Assembly: GCA_020055645.1 (NCBI GenBank)
Contig: CM034546.1
Location: 79,608,001-79,672,000 of the forward strand
Length of the DNA stretch: 64,000 bases
Direction of reading: 5' to 3'
From: Tomocerus qinae
Taxonomy: Eukaryota > Arthropoda > Collembola > Entomobryomorpha > Tomoceridae
The notes beneath the pieces are model-generated. The model was given only the letters and a program-made list of their open reading frames with translations, had not been told where the DNA came from and ran no database searches. Of this stretch, positions 22,968-35,262 are shown piece after piece. Position numbers and translations under genes: made by a program. The first letter of the stretch is position 1; the number at the start of each line of letters is the position of its first letter.

Positions 22968-24295
22968 TCAAAAAAGTAATATCTGTTGCTTATTTTTGTC
23001 CTTTTCCCGAATATGGCTGCTAAATTTGTCAATATATCGTCTCAGCCATCGAGTTCTAATTGCGGTTTTGAGTACAGTTACAAATAAAGTTATCACAGTA
23101 ACAGTTCCAATTGCTAAGTAAGTGAATCGAGGTATGGACAATGTAACAATAATGGTTAATAAAGACATTGAAATAATAATAAGAAAAGTAGGGTAAGATA
23201 ATTTCTCGTCAATTGGTAGCCATTCAAATACTTTTTCGTCGATTTCGCGGTGACTGACTGAAATAACTGATTTTGGAATTGGTGCAGTTATATTTTGACA
23301 GCAATATTCAATCTTCCTTTCTTTTCCATCTAGACTTACTTTAGTTACAGCAGTCAATCTCCCCATTCGACGAACATTTTCCTTCATTTTCCATTCTTTT
23401 CTTTTGATAATTTTGAGTCTCCCAGCAAGTACATCAGGACTCATAACGTATCCAGACACAAGTTGTTCTAGAGTGTAAATGATCACATTCTTGAATGGCT
23501 GGGTTATTTTAAGTCTTGGGAAATCTCGAAAGACATCTGCACTCTGGATTGCACTGGCTTCTAATATTCCTTTAAGCGAGGCAACGGTTTGATCTTTTCT
23601 GGTTAGCCATTTATTTATGCCTCCAGCGTCTAACGTGAGACAGGCTAACGAGACACTACTCTGGTAAGTGAACTTTCCCTCCCCATTCAGTTCTTTCTCA
23701 TCAAAACTTTCAGACTCCACTTTTGGAACATACTGCCCGTATCTACCATAACAAGTGCTTTCGTCTTCTTTGAAACTCCTAAATGCATGGATCATCTTGG
23801 TCATGTTCAAATGATAAAAACAAAAGACGTATTCCGGTTTCCTTTTATGCAATAGTCTATCACTTGTGTAGTCCTTGATAAGACTCCATTTGTCTCCAAC
23901 CACAAATTCTGGACGAGCCTTTTCCTCTGGCCAATTTTCAGGTCTAAGAATTATTACAGGCCATAGACTTATGTAAGTATGATTCTCCAATGTGCCCTTT
24001 TTATTAGGTGAACGTATTTCAACAGAAACATGACCACTTCTTCCCCTTCCTCCTAAATTTTGAGTTGTCCAGACATAAACTATCACACGTTGGTTGGCAG
24101 GCAGACTCCTTGGGATGTAAATAAATGTAAGCGTTAATTATTCCAGACAAACCAATTGGTAATATAATTAGTAATATATGTACACTGCAAATTATTTATA
24201 TATTATTTTATATTTTGATATGTAATAGACAAAGTTTTTACTTACTGTTCATAGTTTTCAGGTAGCCTATCATATTTTTCCAAAACTCTCCCCAT
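22968..24295 (-). CDS. Membrane-anchored protein with possible permuted papain-like domain, cassette A
   Basis: Two exons (24295-24246 and 24108-22968, phase 2) give 396 aa. The protein begins MGR. An RVIVYVWTT strand leads to GHVSVEI and then TYISLWP. Further on comes YQSSVSLACLTLDAGG. A His in a GHxS strand followed later by a Cys before an AGG helix is the order seen in circularly permuted papain-like enzymes (NlpC/P60, YiiX, PPPDE type), but no family is recognised with certainty. At the position where the sister gene has Cys, this copy has Ser, so it may be inactive or may use the next Cys. Two hydrophobic helices lie near the C-terminus, followed by a basic tail. The catalytic idea is inference; homology to the gene at 31034-32177 is clear. 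Confidence 0.6.
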
Positions 24296-24705
24296 TGTGG
24301 TATCTAAAGCTGAAGAAAACATTTAGGTTAATAAATGCAATGGTTTCTCCCACGTCTTTAACGTTTGTAAAAATTCATAAGTGTAGTAATTGAAATAAGT
24401 TAAAGTAATTTATTAAAGACTTAACGTTTCATTTCAGGGGTACGTGAGTGTATTTTGTTAATCCATTTCAAAAATACAATATATTAGACTTCCCTAAAAC
24501 GAATGTGTAAGTGGTGAAGTTTATAAGAAAAGCAAAATCCATGATAATTCTTAAGAGGTCAAAAAGACGTAAAACGTAATAGTTACACAAACGGGCTTTG
24601 GGAAAATATAGATTTTTGGCTAATATACATCTATGTTTATTTGCTGTCTATGGATATAACAGTAAACCAGTTGGACAACGTTTTATTTAGATCTCGGTTA
24701 GATTT

Positions 24706-26565
24706 TTAAAAATTGGGGATACCTTTCACAAGTTGTGATTGCGGCGCAATGTCTGATTGTTCATTAAGTATGAAATCATTTATTCTATCCACAATATATC
24801 CATTGTTGTTTATTCTGAGTATTTTCGAGAGAGATTTCCACCTCTGATGAGTTATGTCCTTTTTCAATAAATTTGAAAATAACTCTCGTCCTTGTTCAAA
24901 ACAGACAAGTTTGCTTTTCTAAATGAATAGAATATTTTCATAAGTGATTTTGGAATTACAAATAAAAAAATATTTTTTAAATAAATTCATATTATTAATT
25001 ACAATTGCTTGCATTTCATCAAAAGTTATTTCTCCGCTTTGAACCAAATGGACTAATAAACTGTCAATGTTTGTTGCGTTTTCTGCCAGGAAAACTAAAT
25101 TCTTCTTAACAATTCTGTTGATATTTACCAAAGAGGTTTCCGTTGAAGATTTCCGAGTGCTAGCCATTCTTATGTGATCTTTTTCAATTTTCCTTTTTGC
25201 GGCTTTGATGTGCGAAGTTTCCTGAATAAGATCAAGAAACATGATGAGTGGAAAGAAGTTAAAGAATTATTTTAATAGTTGTCTTGACTATGGACAAGTC
25301 CAACAATTTTAGCTAGAACAGTAATCATCGAATATTTACTTTCGACAGTTTCGACATGATTTGGAAAAAATCAACAAGAGTTACAAAATTTCTCAATGAA
25401 CAAAAATAAGGCAAGATTTTTTTCAAGTGTGCTTCATTTTGTTAACTGGGCTGATAAAGTAAACAAATAAAGTTATCTGTATACTGTATATTTTATTATA
25501 TTTATTTATTAACCTTATTATGTTTGTCGGAGCGTTTGTTCTGAAAGCCGGTTAGAGCTGAAAAATTGTGAATCAAATAGTTTTGAACGTCAGAGTTTGG
25601 AAGATTTTCAAGTTTAATTTCCTTGAATTGGTTGAAACTCTTGATTGGTTTGGTTCGAGACGTTATGATTAAGTAATGGTCTTTCCACAGAATATAATTT
25701 TCAATTAGTAGATTTAAAAAGTTATCCCCATGGTTGGTAATCTCATCGATAATTAACAAGCATGGTCTATTCGACAAGGCTGAAAAGATCTCCCACACAA
25801 ACTCTTTTAACTTTTCCTTATGGTTAAAATGCTCATTTAAATTTTGACCAAAATTTTCAACAAGTCGTTGAAAGGAATCATTTAGCAAATTATTACTGGC
25901 AGACAGCCATATATACAATTCCCTTCACATTCCAGATAGAATGTTTTAGCAAACTTCCTCGCTAATTCAGATTTCCCAATTCCAGAATTTCCAGTAATCA
26001 CGACACATTTATTAGTTTGTTCTTTCAGAAACCACTTTTCGAGATTTATTAAGTGTTCCTCCTGTCCAACGAAGTGTATTGATGGAGGTTCGATTTCAAA
26101 CCATACCTGAGGTATTGTACTCTTCGGCTTAGTATAATTTTTCCGCGTAAGAATTTCCGAAATCTTTTCGTTGCCACTTTCATTTAGACAGCGTAATAAA
26201 GTGTCTCCGTCGCGATTAATATTTTGGTCCGTCAATAAACTTTTGTATATTGAAATAGCCACTTGATAATTTGTTCTTTGTTGAAGTTTCATCTATATAT
26301 TATTATGAAATGAAAAGTTTAAGTAATTATTAATTAAAAAGAAAAATAGAATGTATATAGGTGTATTAAGTGTTATCATCGTCCTCTAAAATAAATTTAT
26401 GAATTATTCAAGTACGAATTGCAAAATGTAAATGCTTACGGAATTATAGTCTTTTGAATTAATAAATTTATTCAGTGATAATAAATCAACAAATAGGTCC
26501 CAATTTTTGGTATTTTCAGCAACATAATGTAGATTGCATCCAATGTTAAACAAAATGTGTTCCAT
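24706..26565 (-). pseudogene. CARD-NTPase-CARD gene broken by a 2-base insertion, cassette B
   Basis: Paralogue of the gene at 17014-19881 with the same four exons: 26565-26440, 26292-25514, 25221-25003 and 24918-24706. Exon 2 is 779 bases against 777 in the sister gene. The extra two bases are a TA duplication near 25912 (GTATATATGG against GTATATGG), just after the ECEGNC segment, and they shift the frame; translation would stop within about ten codons. Everything downstream, including Walker B (LLIIDEI), ITSRT and the second CARD exons, is otherwise open and well conserved. The damage is therefore recent, or it is an assembly error. A truncated product would keep the first CARD and the P-loop but lose Walker B. 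Confidence 0.7.
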
Positions 26566-27987
26566 TTTAAGTTGTAAAATTGTCTGTCAAACATAGAGCC
26601 ATCATAAACAATTAATTATTATAACATTTTATGCAATTTATTTGAAAATGAAGTTCTGCTATACGAAAATAGAAATATTACCTTCTCGGTTAGTTAAACG
26701 TTTCAAATTTTTATGTTTTCATGTCAGCGATAAATTGAAAACTAAATTAGATTTTATGAAGTTAAATAATTATATAACATAATTATAACAATCGTTTCAA
26801 CACCCAAGAAAGTCATTAAAATATTTTTGAAACTTAATTATACAAACAAAATATATAGTTCAGTTCATATTATAGTGTAGTAAATAAATGTTATATAATA
26901 TTACTATATTCTATATTACACTGGTCTCCTCTGTTTGCTAGAACTTGTTCAATGCAATGATGATGCTATAATATTTGTTAAATGTGTTAGTATAATATAC
27001 ATCTCAACTTACTCAACTTCCAAATACGTTGTTGGTGACTTTGTACATTATACGCATGTATTGAACTTATTTAGCTCAGCTGAATATTTAACAACATATT
27101 ATAAAGTGATATTAGATATACTGAAGAATAGGTTTATTTTGAAAGTGACAAACTCGCTGTGATCACATTAATACGATTTCTGCCAGTTTTCCTGTTGTGT
27201 AATCTTTCTGGAGATAAACATGAGTAATACACTTACATACATTATTACATATATATGTACTCAAGCTGATGTCATCATAATATAATATGAAACCTATGAA
27301 CTTATATACTTAAAAAATGTATGTTTAGAAAATGGACGTAGATAATGAAATATAATTCGTTCACGTAGTTAATGAAATATAATCCGTTGAAGTAGTTAAA
27401 TGAAATATACTCGCAATATAATAGAATGACTGACGCATGACGTACCCCTCTTCTTCTAAGTTCGTTGTAACTTAGGTTTCATGCAAGACATGGGAACTGA
27501 ATAAGTACTGTACTCCATGTGGTGAGACATAAGTCACTTGTTCGTACGTTTTTTCACCGTTTTATTTATATTATGGTAGTGATGGTAGTATGCATAATGA
27601 CGGGTCAGAGTAAAACTGCATCCCTTAATAAGGTTGGGGATGGCCTCCCTCCACTTTTTGTTTGGCAGTAAAAATGGTCTTAATCCACAAACCGGAAATG
27701 GAGGGAGACCATTTCTACTGGCAAACAAAAACAGCATCAAGGTCTTGTATCAGTTGTATTGTCGACCGACAACGAATATTCTCCAAGTCCATTCTCGGAA
27801 GGCTTATATGTAACAGTCGTTTACTTTCGCAAAAGGCTGTAGTCATTTCAATGGTAATGTTTCTTACGGTTAACATATTCTCAGCAGCAAACGTGGTTTT
27901 TCATGTTTTACCGCTAAAGTATAAAACAGAAAATCAAATAATTATAATTTGCAACTTCTGATAAAATTTGATTTTTACACGATAACT
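26566..27987. other. Divergent upstream region, cassette B
   Basis: Non-coding, placed like the 19882-21426 interval of cassette A. A partial palindromic repeat lies at about 27605-27730 (GGAGGGAGACC-type arms) with weak relatives at 19388 and 47415. Confidence 0.4.
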
Positions 27988-29164
27988 ATGCAAGAAACAT
28001 ACAAAACAAAAATAATCCAAAACTTAGATTATTTATGCTCTAATACTTCAAACACACTTGTTTTATTGAACTTATTAGCACAAGCGGGAATACTTCACCC
28101 AGTCCAACACGAAAGCCTTGTAAGACAACAGTTAAATTAAATTTTGTCGCAAATATATTAATGAATTTTTATAGTAGCAATATAAATGACATTCCTTCTA
28201 GGTAGAGGATTTGCGGCGTGGTCCTAAATACGAAGTTCATTTGAAATTGTACAACACCATAAGAAAAAAATGTGACGACACTGGCAACGCATTTCACTGG
28301 CTTTTAGAGTGTTTAGACTTAAGCGGAAATGAGTCGTTGAAAAATGTATTAAGTCCTTTTGGTTGGCAAACAAATAAAATAAATGTACAACAGAAAAGTA
28401 GGTGCTTTAATGTCCCAACACCAACTATACATTTTGTTGGAAGAGAAAGTTTTTTAGATGAAATTCACCAATACTGGAAAAACAATTTGGAGCAAAAGAC
28501 TCTTCCACTTTTGGTGATAACTGGGGAACATGGCATTGGAAAAAGTGAACTTGCGTCTAAATACGTCGAACTGTTTAGGAAAGAAGTCAAGGGGCATTGT
28601 ATATGGATAAATGCTAAATCAAGGAACACTATCAGAAGGTCATTTACAGATTTAACAACAGAGATTCCTATTCGGACAAGTCTACAGGAATTCGAAATTA
28701 TAAAATCAATTTGTGATCACTTCAAAAGTACAGAGTGCATTTTCGTTTTTGACGGAGTGAGTAATTACCGTGAAGAGAATTTTCAACGCTTTTTTAAGAG
28801 ATGCCGAACAGCAGCAGATCCTTTAGCAATAAAACCATTCATTTTCTTGACATCAGTCAACGACAATAATGTACACGAAATTTTCGAATTGCAGGCTCAT
28901 CATGTACGGTTAACTACATTAAATCATTCTGATAAGGTTGAGTATTTCAGGAAGGTATTTTCTCGTGAAGACATTTTAGAGTTGACAAATAAACTTGCGT
29001 GCGCTATAAATGGCCTTCTGGCAGTAATGGTGAAAGTGACTGCACATATAATGGATAATTGTCGTGACATAGACACTTTAGAGGAAGTAATAAAAATTAC
29101 TCTAAATGACATTCAAAATGGACAATTGATATTGCGACGGATTATGAGATGTGCTACCATGTGA
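27988..29164 (+). CDS. Short CARD-NTPase (STAND/NB-ARC-like), cassette B
   Basis: Two exons (27988-28119 and 28202-29164, phase 0) give 364 aa. It is the close paralogue of the 21427-22577 gene and its first exon has the same length (132 bases). It has a CARD-like domain split by the intron, then FVGRE, P-loop GEHGIGKS, Walker B CIFVFDG and an INGLLA motif in the GLPL position (INGHPA in the sister). Again LTSVND replaces the arginine-containing sensor. The open frame is intact, so unlike its divergent neighbour this gene looks functional. A cytosolic, CARD-mediated assembly role is inferred. Confidence 0.75.
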
Positions 29165-31033
29165 TTCATTTCCATAGACAATTTTAGTCACTTAAAACTA
29201 GACAAGTGTTAAAAAGTTGGTTGTGATGGATCGAACAATGTTCTTTGTTTTCGTAGTATTGTTGGTAATAAATGCTGTAAATTGATAACAACGTTCATTA
29301 CTGTATTTACTAATAAAAATGACTGCTGAATTTAAATTTTACTTTGTTATTTGAAAACAAAATAAATATCGTTATCGATACTAATAATATGGTCATTGGT
29401 TAGCACCCTGTAATATATATTGCGGCTAATGAAACTTATATTAACCTTCGTAGGACCCTTGTGATGACAAATATTAACACGCCTCTTCAATCGCGTGCAA
29501 TTCCTCTAGTGATTTTACATGTCTTGTTATGTTTTAAATTTGAAATCATTTCGCCTATTTCATCAAAAGTTATTAAGTAAGAAGTCGTTTATATCCGCGA
29601 CCAAATGTGAACTTAAGTGAGTTGAAGTGGCTCCTAACATAATGTAAAAGTGAACTGAGTTGAGTCAAGGACAAAAGTCCGAACTCTGCTCTTGAGCAGA
29701 TAGAGAGAAAACAGGAAGATAAAACTATATATAATTTTATGCCTACTATAACGTTTTATAGTAGGCATAAAATAATATAATCGAACTACTTATCGACTCT
29801 TACGTGGTTGTAGATGCTTAATATATTTTGATGAATAACTTTCATAGATTTAGAAGTGCATAAATTAAAAATTTCATAATAAATTGTATAAATATGCGTC
29901 ATGCACATCATACTACCCATGTTTAAAGTTAACAAAATGCCGAATACAATTAGTTCAGAAGCAGCCTCTCAGCCTCATAATCACAATGCCCACAGGTAAT
30001 ATAGAACTGTATTGATTGGGTGTTCACCAAGCATTGCATGTAATCACAAATTCACACGAAAAATATTTGTGAATATTCACGAATATACACAAAAAGGAGA
30101 GATTTGTTGCCATTTATGTGGATCAAATAAAAGTTGAACCACAGAGTCCAACCGACTGAAGAATCAGTTCAATTTGTAACCTAGGAGAATCAACTTGTAT
30201 TCTACTTCACAGATACCAACTACAACTTTGTGGAATAACCAAACAACCAGTTTGCCATCGCCTTCGTGTGATTTAAAAAAGCTAGCGTTTAGTTTAGAGC
30301 CAACAATTCGAGGGTAAGTATAGTATTTATAATGATAATGATGTAAAGAATTTTAATATTTCATACATAATTTATTTGATATTACATAAAAATATTGTGT
30401 TTAATTTCACTCATTAAAGCGCCGTAGAAATATTGCCTCAAAACTTAAGCAATTAAAGAAAATATTTAATTTTGTTAAACTTTTAAGTAAATGGAACTAC
30501 AAAGCATTTGTGCTTTTAATTATCGTATCCTTCTATAGAGGATGATTAAAATGCTTAACTGCGTTGCATAATAATATGCAAATGGGAAGGAACTTAAACT
30601 CGTAATGTTTTCCATATATAAAAGAATTATTATTTTCTCTAAATATTTCTCACTGCTTACTTGCTGTATTGCAAAAAAATTATTTCTGCTTTCTTTTCCT
30701 ATTTAATCCTATTAAATCCTATTTTATAGTAGTTAAGAAGTTTATCAACCGGTGAGAACGTAAACGTATACATTGACACTCTACTACGAATATCTTCTCT
30801 TTTTGGAAAGGTATATTAAGGTGTACCTCCCCATTAATATATTAAACTACAAATAGTAGTTCCATCATCTGTCAGTGCAGAAGGAGTCTTGGTCGTGGTT
30901 TGAAAAGCACTTGAAACTTAATCCTACTAACTTCTACTGACTCGGATCTGATGTGAGTGATGTGCATATTTGATTTGACTATAAAGCAAATAAAGCCTGA
31001 GATTGTGAGTTCTATCCTTCGTCTAATTCGATT
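29165..31033. other. Non-coding interval with a perfect hairpin
   Basis: No convincing gene. A 16-bp perfect inverted repeat lies at 29735-29772 (listed separately). Two exon-like pieces on the + strand, about 29940-29997 and 30208-30314, have good splice signals (the second ends GG before GTAAGTAT), but the joined frame stops early. They could be a non-coding transcript or the start of an unrecognised gene. Confidence 0.4.
29735..29772. repeat. Perfect 16-bp inverted repeat (hairpin)
   Basis: Arms TTTTATGCCTACTATA and their exact complement are separated by 6 bases (29751-29756). It is too short and isolated to be a known transposon. It could form a cruciform or an RNA stem. Confidence 0.8.
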
Positions 31034-32177
31034 CTAATTTGAGATTTGAGGTACACACAATGCGACAATGGCAACTAATGCAAATAATAAAGTAATGATC
31101 ACTGCAGTAGAGTAAGATATTCTTTCATCCATTGGCAACCATTCCAAAAGTTGGTCATCGACTTCTGGATGTACGACTTTCTTTACTGGTTGGGCTTTAG
31201 ACGAATTTATATCTTGGTGAGAATATTCAACCTTTCTTTCCCTTCCATCTAGACTCACTTTGGTGGTGGCAGTAAATCTTCCCATTCTCCGAATGCTTTC
31301 CTTCGCTTCCCACTCTTTCCTTTTGACAATTTTGAGTCTTCCAGCAAGTACATCTGGACTCATAATGTATCCAGACACAAGTTGTTCCAGAATGTAAAAA
31401 GCTACACTTTTTGATGGCTGGATAATGTTAAGGTTTCGAAAATGTCCAAAAGCATCTTCACTCTGGATTGCACTGACTTCTGATGTTCCTTTAGAGGAAG
31501 CAAACATCTCATCTGTTCTTGTTAGCCACTTATTTATTCCTCCAGCATCCAGAGTGAGACAGGCCATGGAAACGCAACTCTGATAAGTGGGCTTCCCTTG
31601 TTCTTTCAGTTCTTCTTCGTCATCAAAATGTTCAGACTCCACTTTTTGGACATACTGCCCCATCCGATGGTAAAAACTGAACTGGTCTCTCTTGAAAGTC
31701 TTGAATGCGTGGATTATCTTAGTCGTGTCCAAATCATAGAAACAGAAAACGTACTCTGGTTTCCTCTTTTCTAGCAGCCTGTCGCTTGTGTAGTCTTTAA
31801 TTAGACACCATCTGGCTCTGTCTCCACACTCAAATTCTGGACGAGCCTTTTCAAGTGGCCAATGTTCAAGCGTTAAATTTATTACGGGCCATAGACTTAT
31901 GTAAGTATGCTTCTCCAAAGTGCCCTGTTTATTGTTTACAGTTATTTCAACAGACACATGTCCGCTTTTACCTCTTCCTCCTAAACTCTGAGTTGTCCAG
32001 ACGTAAACTATAACACGCTTGTTGGCAGTCTCGGCTCGCCTTAACAAAAATATGAAAACTCGTGTTAAATAACCGAACATTTTTAAGTTTTAGAATATTG
32101 AATACATACAATTTTTAAACTAACTTCTTCTGTTCAGAAGACCATATTTCACAATCTTTCCAAAACCAGTTCCCCAT
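31034..32177 (-). CDS. Membrane-anchored protein with possible permuted papain-like domain, cassette B
   Basis: Two exons (32177-32125 and 32039-31034, phase 2) give 352 aa. The N-terminus begins MGN, a possible myristoylation start. RVIVYVWTT, GHVSVEI and TYISLWP follow, then YQSCVSMACLTLDAGG. The Cys in YQSC lies where a permuted papain-like enzyme would have its nucleophile, with the His of GHVS upstream; this copy keeps both. A conserved middle region (LVSGYIMSPDVLAGRLKI) is nearly identical in the sister gene. It ends in a single hydrophobic helix, so it is probably tail-anchored with the domain in the cytosol. Substrate unknown. Its position beside a CARD-NTPase in both cassettes suggests a shared pathway. 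Confidence 0.62.
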
Positions 32178-33650
32178 TTTGATTCCTACAGAAAAAGTAA
32201 ATATTAAATAGCAATAATAGTAATAAATAAATAAAGGACTTTGGTAAATTGTGGCACAGATTCATGTTCAGTGTAAAGTAACTATAGGTAGAGGCATTTA
32301 CTAATTACCTGTCGAAACAATTTCCGATAAATACCTGAATAATAAATTATGACAATATTAACTATTTGTAATTGGTCACTTTGGTACATAAACGATATCC
32401 AATCTAATCCTTAAGTATTTACGATAAAAAATGAGACAATAATATAAATCATATTATACTGACTGAATTTTGGCCTTACAGTACTGAAATGTCAATTGTT
32501 ACGTGTAGATGGAGATTTGTTAGTATTGACACTTTAGGTATTTATATTGTGATTACGTGGATTAATAGCAGTTTACTTAGCCATCTGACCTATAATAACT
32601 ATTTATTTTCATTCCAAATTCCTGGTAATTTTACTTGGATTCCAATGATTCAACATAATCTATCACTAGTCACTTTATAGTAGTTGCATGATTGACTATT
32701 TTGTAATATTGATTTTCTAAGATCGATCTTTACTATCATAAAATTTACAATTGAATTGATTTACTTACGTCTTTTGATTCTCTCCTATGGTTGGTAGACC
32801 GGTTGAAAGTAATTATTATTGCAAACACATAAATACTACAAAGTTTTTTAGTTGCTAATTTTTAATAAAGTAGATAATTTCCTGGGAATACTTGAGACAT
32901 CAGGAATTAATGAAAAGCGTAATAAATGAAAACAGATTATTTCTACAGTAACTTCTCTTACAGTGAGCACCACATTACTTTAAAGTAATGAACATTTGTA
33001 ACTAGTTCCAATTTAGAATGAATGTTCAAAATTTTAACGTATTAATAATTTATCTCAAAAATAAACAACTAAAGTTGCCATATGAACAAAGTAATACCAA
33101 AAAAGTTCTGCGTAATATAGAGTATAGTATCGGCGGCTTTAACATATATTATTATGTAGTCAGTGTGATAAGGTAAACTTTGCTGATTGAACATCGACCT
33201 ATGAAATGGCATGGAACAAAACCAGAGCTGAGAACAGCATAAATATACCGGCTGTTAAATGCGTTTAGAAATAGAATTATAGGAAGAAGGCATGGAGAGA
33301 AACTCTATCTTACAAAGCGAAGGACAGCTTACTACTATATCACCCGAGTCAAGGACAACAATTGCATAAACCTTGTTTGCTATGGTCCATAAAAATGTTT
33401 ATATGCATGCTGAGCTGATTAGGATTAGACTATAGAGCTAAAACAGACAGCACAACACATTTTTGTACAAACCAGTTTGGAGTTAACACAGACTGTAAAT
33501 AAATGCACACATTTTAGCAGTGAGAGTTTCAGTGAGAGTATAATAATTCTATTAAACACACTATTCTTATTCTACTTCACATTTATTTATATTTCTGAAA
33601 CAAATATTTTTTTCCTATATATTGGGTATTGTATACGTACACTCAATTAA
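32178..33650. other. Non-coding interval
   Basis: AT-rich, no gene-like frame and no clear repeat before the piggyBac-type element. Confidence 0.5.
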
Positions 33651-35262
33651 CCCTAGACTACATGACATACGAAATGAACTGTAGCACATGACATGTCCCA
33701 ATTGGGATTCCCATTAGTCCCATTTGGGATTGATTCCCGCGGCCTCAGTGCATAATAATTCGAAATGACATGTCTCAAATGGGACATCTCATGTAATACA
33801 CGAAGTCCAGTCACACTGGGCTTCTGCTACTGGTCAAGTCCATATTAATTCTGACCTAAATGTAAAGGCTGACCCAAATATAAAACCTGACCCAAATATA
33901 ATACCTGGCCCAAATATAAAACCTGACCCAAATATAAAACCTGACCCAAATATAAAACCTGACCCAAATATAATACCTGGCCCAAATATAAAACCTGACC
34001 CAAATATAAAACCTGACCCAAATATAAAACCTGACTCAAATATAAAACCTGGCCCAAATATAAAACCTGACCCAAATATAAAACCTGACCCAAATATAAA
34101 ACCTGACCCAAATATAAAACCTGACCCAAATATAAAACCTGACCCAAATATAAAACCTGACCCAAATATAAAACCTGACCCAAATATAAAACCTGACCCA
34201 AATATAAAACCTGACCCAAATATAAAACCTGACCCAAATATAAAACCTGACCCAAATATAAAACCTGACCCAAATATAAAACCTGACCCAAATATAAAAC
34301 CTGACCCAAATATAAAACCTGACCCAAATATAAAACCTGACCCAAATATAAAACCTGACCCAAATATAAAACCTGACCCAAATATAAAACCTGACCCAAA
34401 TATAAAACCTGACCCAAATATAAAACCTGACCCAAATATAAAACCTGGCCCAAATATAAAACCTGACTCAAATGAAGGGCTGGCCCAAATGTAGAGCAGA
34501 CCAAAAAATTTAAAATCTGACCCAATTGTAAAGGCCGATCCAAATGTAAATAGTAACCCAAATAAAAATGCTGACCCAAATGTAGGTCAGACCCAATTAT
34601 AAATGCTGACCCAAATGTAGGTCTGACCCAAATATAAAACCTGACCCAAATATAAAACCTGACCCAAATATAAAACCTGGCCCAAATATAAAACCTGACT
34701 CAAATGAAGGGCTGGCCCAAATGTAGAGCAGACCAAAAAATTTAAAATCTGACCCAATTGTAAAGGCCGATCCAAATGTAAATAGTAACCCAAATAAAAA
34801 TGCTGACCCAAATGTAGGTCAGACCCAATTATAAATGCTGACCCAAATGTAGGTCTGACCCAAATATAAATGCTGACCCAAATATAAATGCTGACCCAAA
34901 TTTAGGCTTAACCCAAATATAAATGGTGACCCAAATGTAATTTACCATATTTCCATCGCGGTTATATCTGCATTTCACGTATTACATGACTTGTCCCAAA
35001 TGGGATTTGTCCGATTACGAAATAGTGTACAATCCCATTTGGGACATGTCATGTATTAACATAGTAATTAGGTCCCATATTCATTTCTTAATTTTTTCTA
35101 AATTTTGTTTATGGTCCAAATTACTTGAATTTAAAAGTATAAGCAAAGAAACGCATTTGTGACAATTACAAAAATTCACGAGGTTATACTGTATGCCTGC
35201 TCAAAGCTAGGGCACAGCAAAGTCAGAAAAATCCTATTTGGGACATGTCATGTAGTCTAGGG
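33651..35262. mobile_element. piggyBac-type non-autonomous element carrying a satellite
   Basis: Both ends carry CCCTAGACTACATGACAT as inverted repeats and are flanked by TTAA (33647-33650 and 35263-35266), the piggyBac target site; CCCTAG tips also fit that superfamily. Sub-terminal palindromes (CCCATTTGGGA-type) repeat at 33690-33800 and 34985-35060. No transposase is present. The interior is an 18-bp satellite. Confidence 0.8.
33850..34925. repeat. 18-bp tandem repeat array with a higher-order duplication
   Basis: The unit GACCCAAATATAAAACCT is repeated about 33-35 times with few changes up to roughly 34480. After that, units become diverged. A block of about 225 bp (from about 34440) recurs at about 34665. 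On the minus strand one frame is open through the array, but this follows from the period being a multiple of three and it is not a gene. Confidence 0.9.

Noticed and set aside
29940-30314. Two exon-like pieces with good splice sites
   Set aside because: Joined frame stops after about 40 codons and no third exon was found. Left as a possible non-coding transcript.
33845-34811. Long minus-strand open frames with repeated LGQVLY
   Set aside because: They exist only because the 18-bp satellite has a period divisible by three. No start context, splice sites or domain.
33850-34925. Regular short repeats as a CRISPR array
   Set aside because: Units are directly adjacent without spacers, and the genome is eukaryotic.
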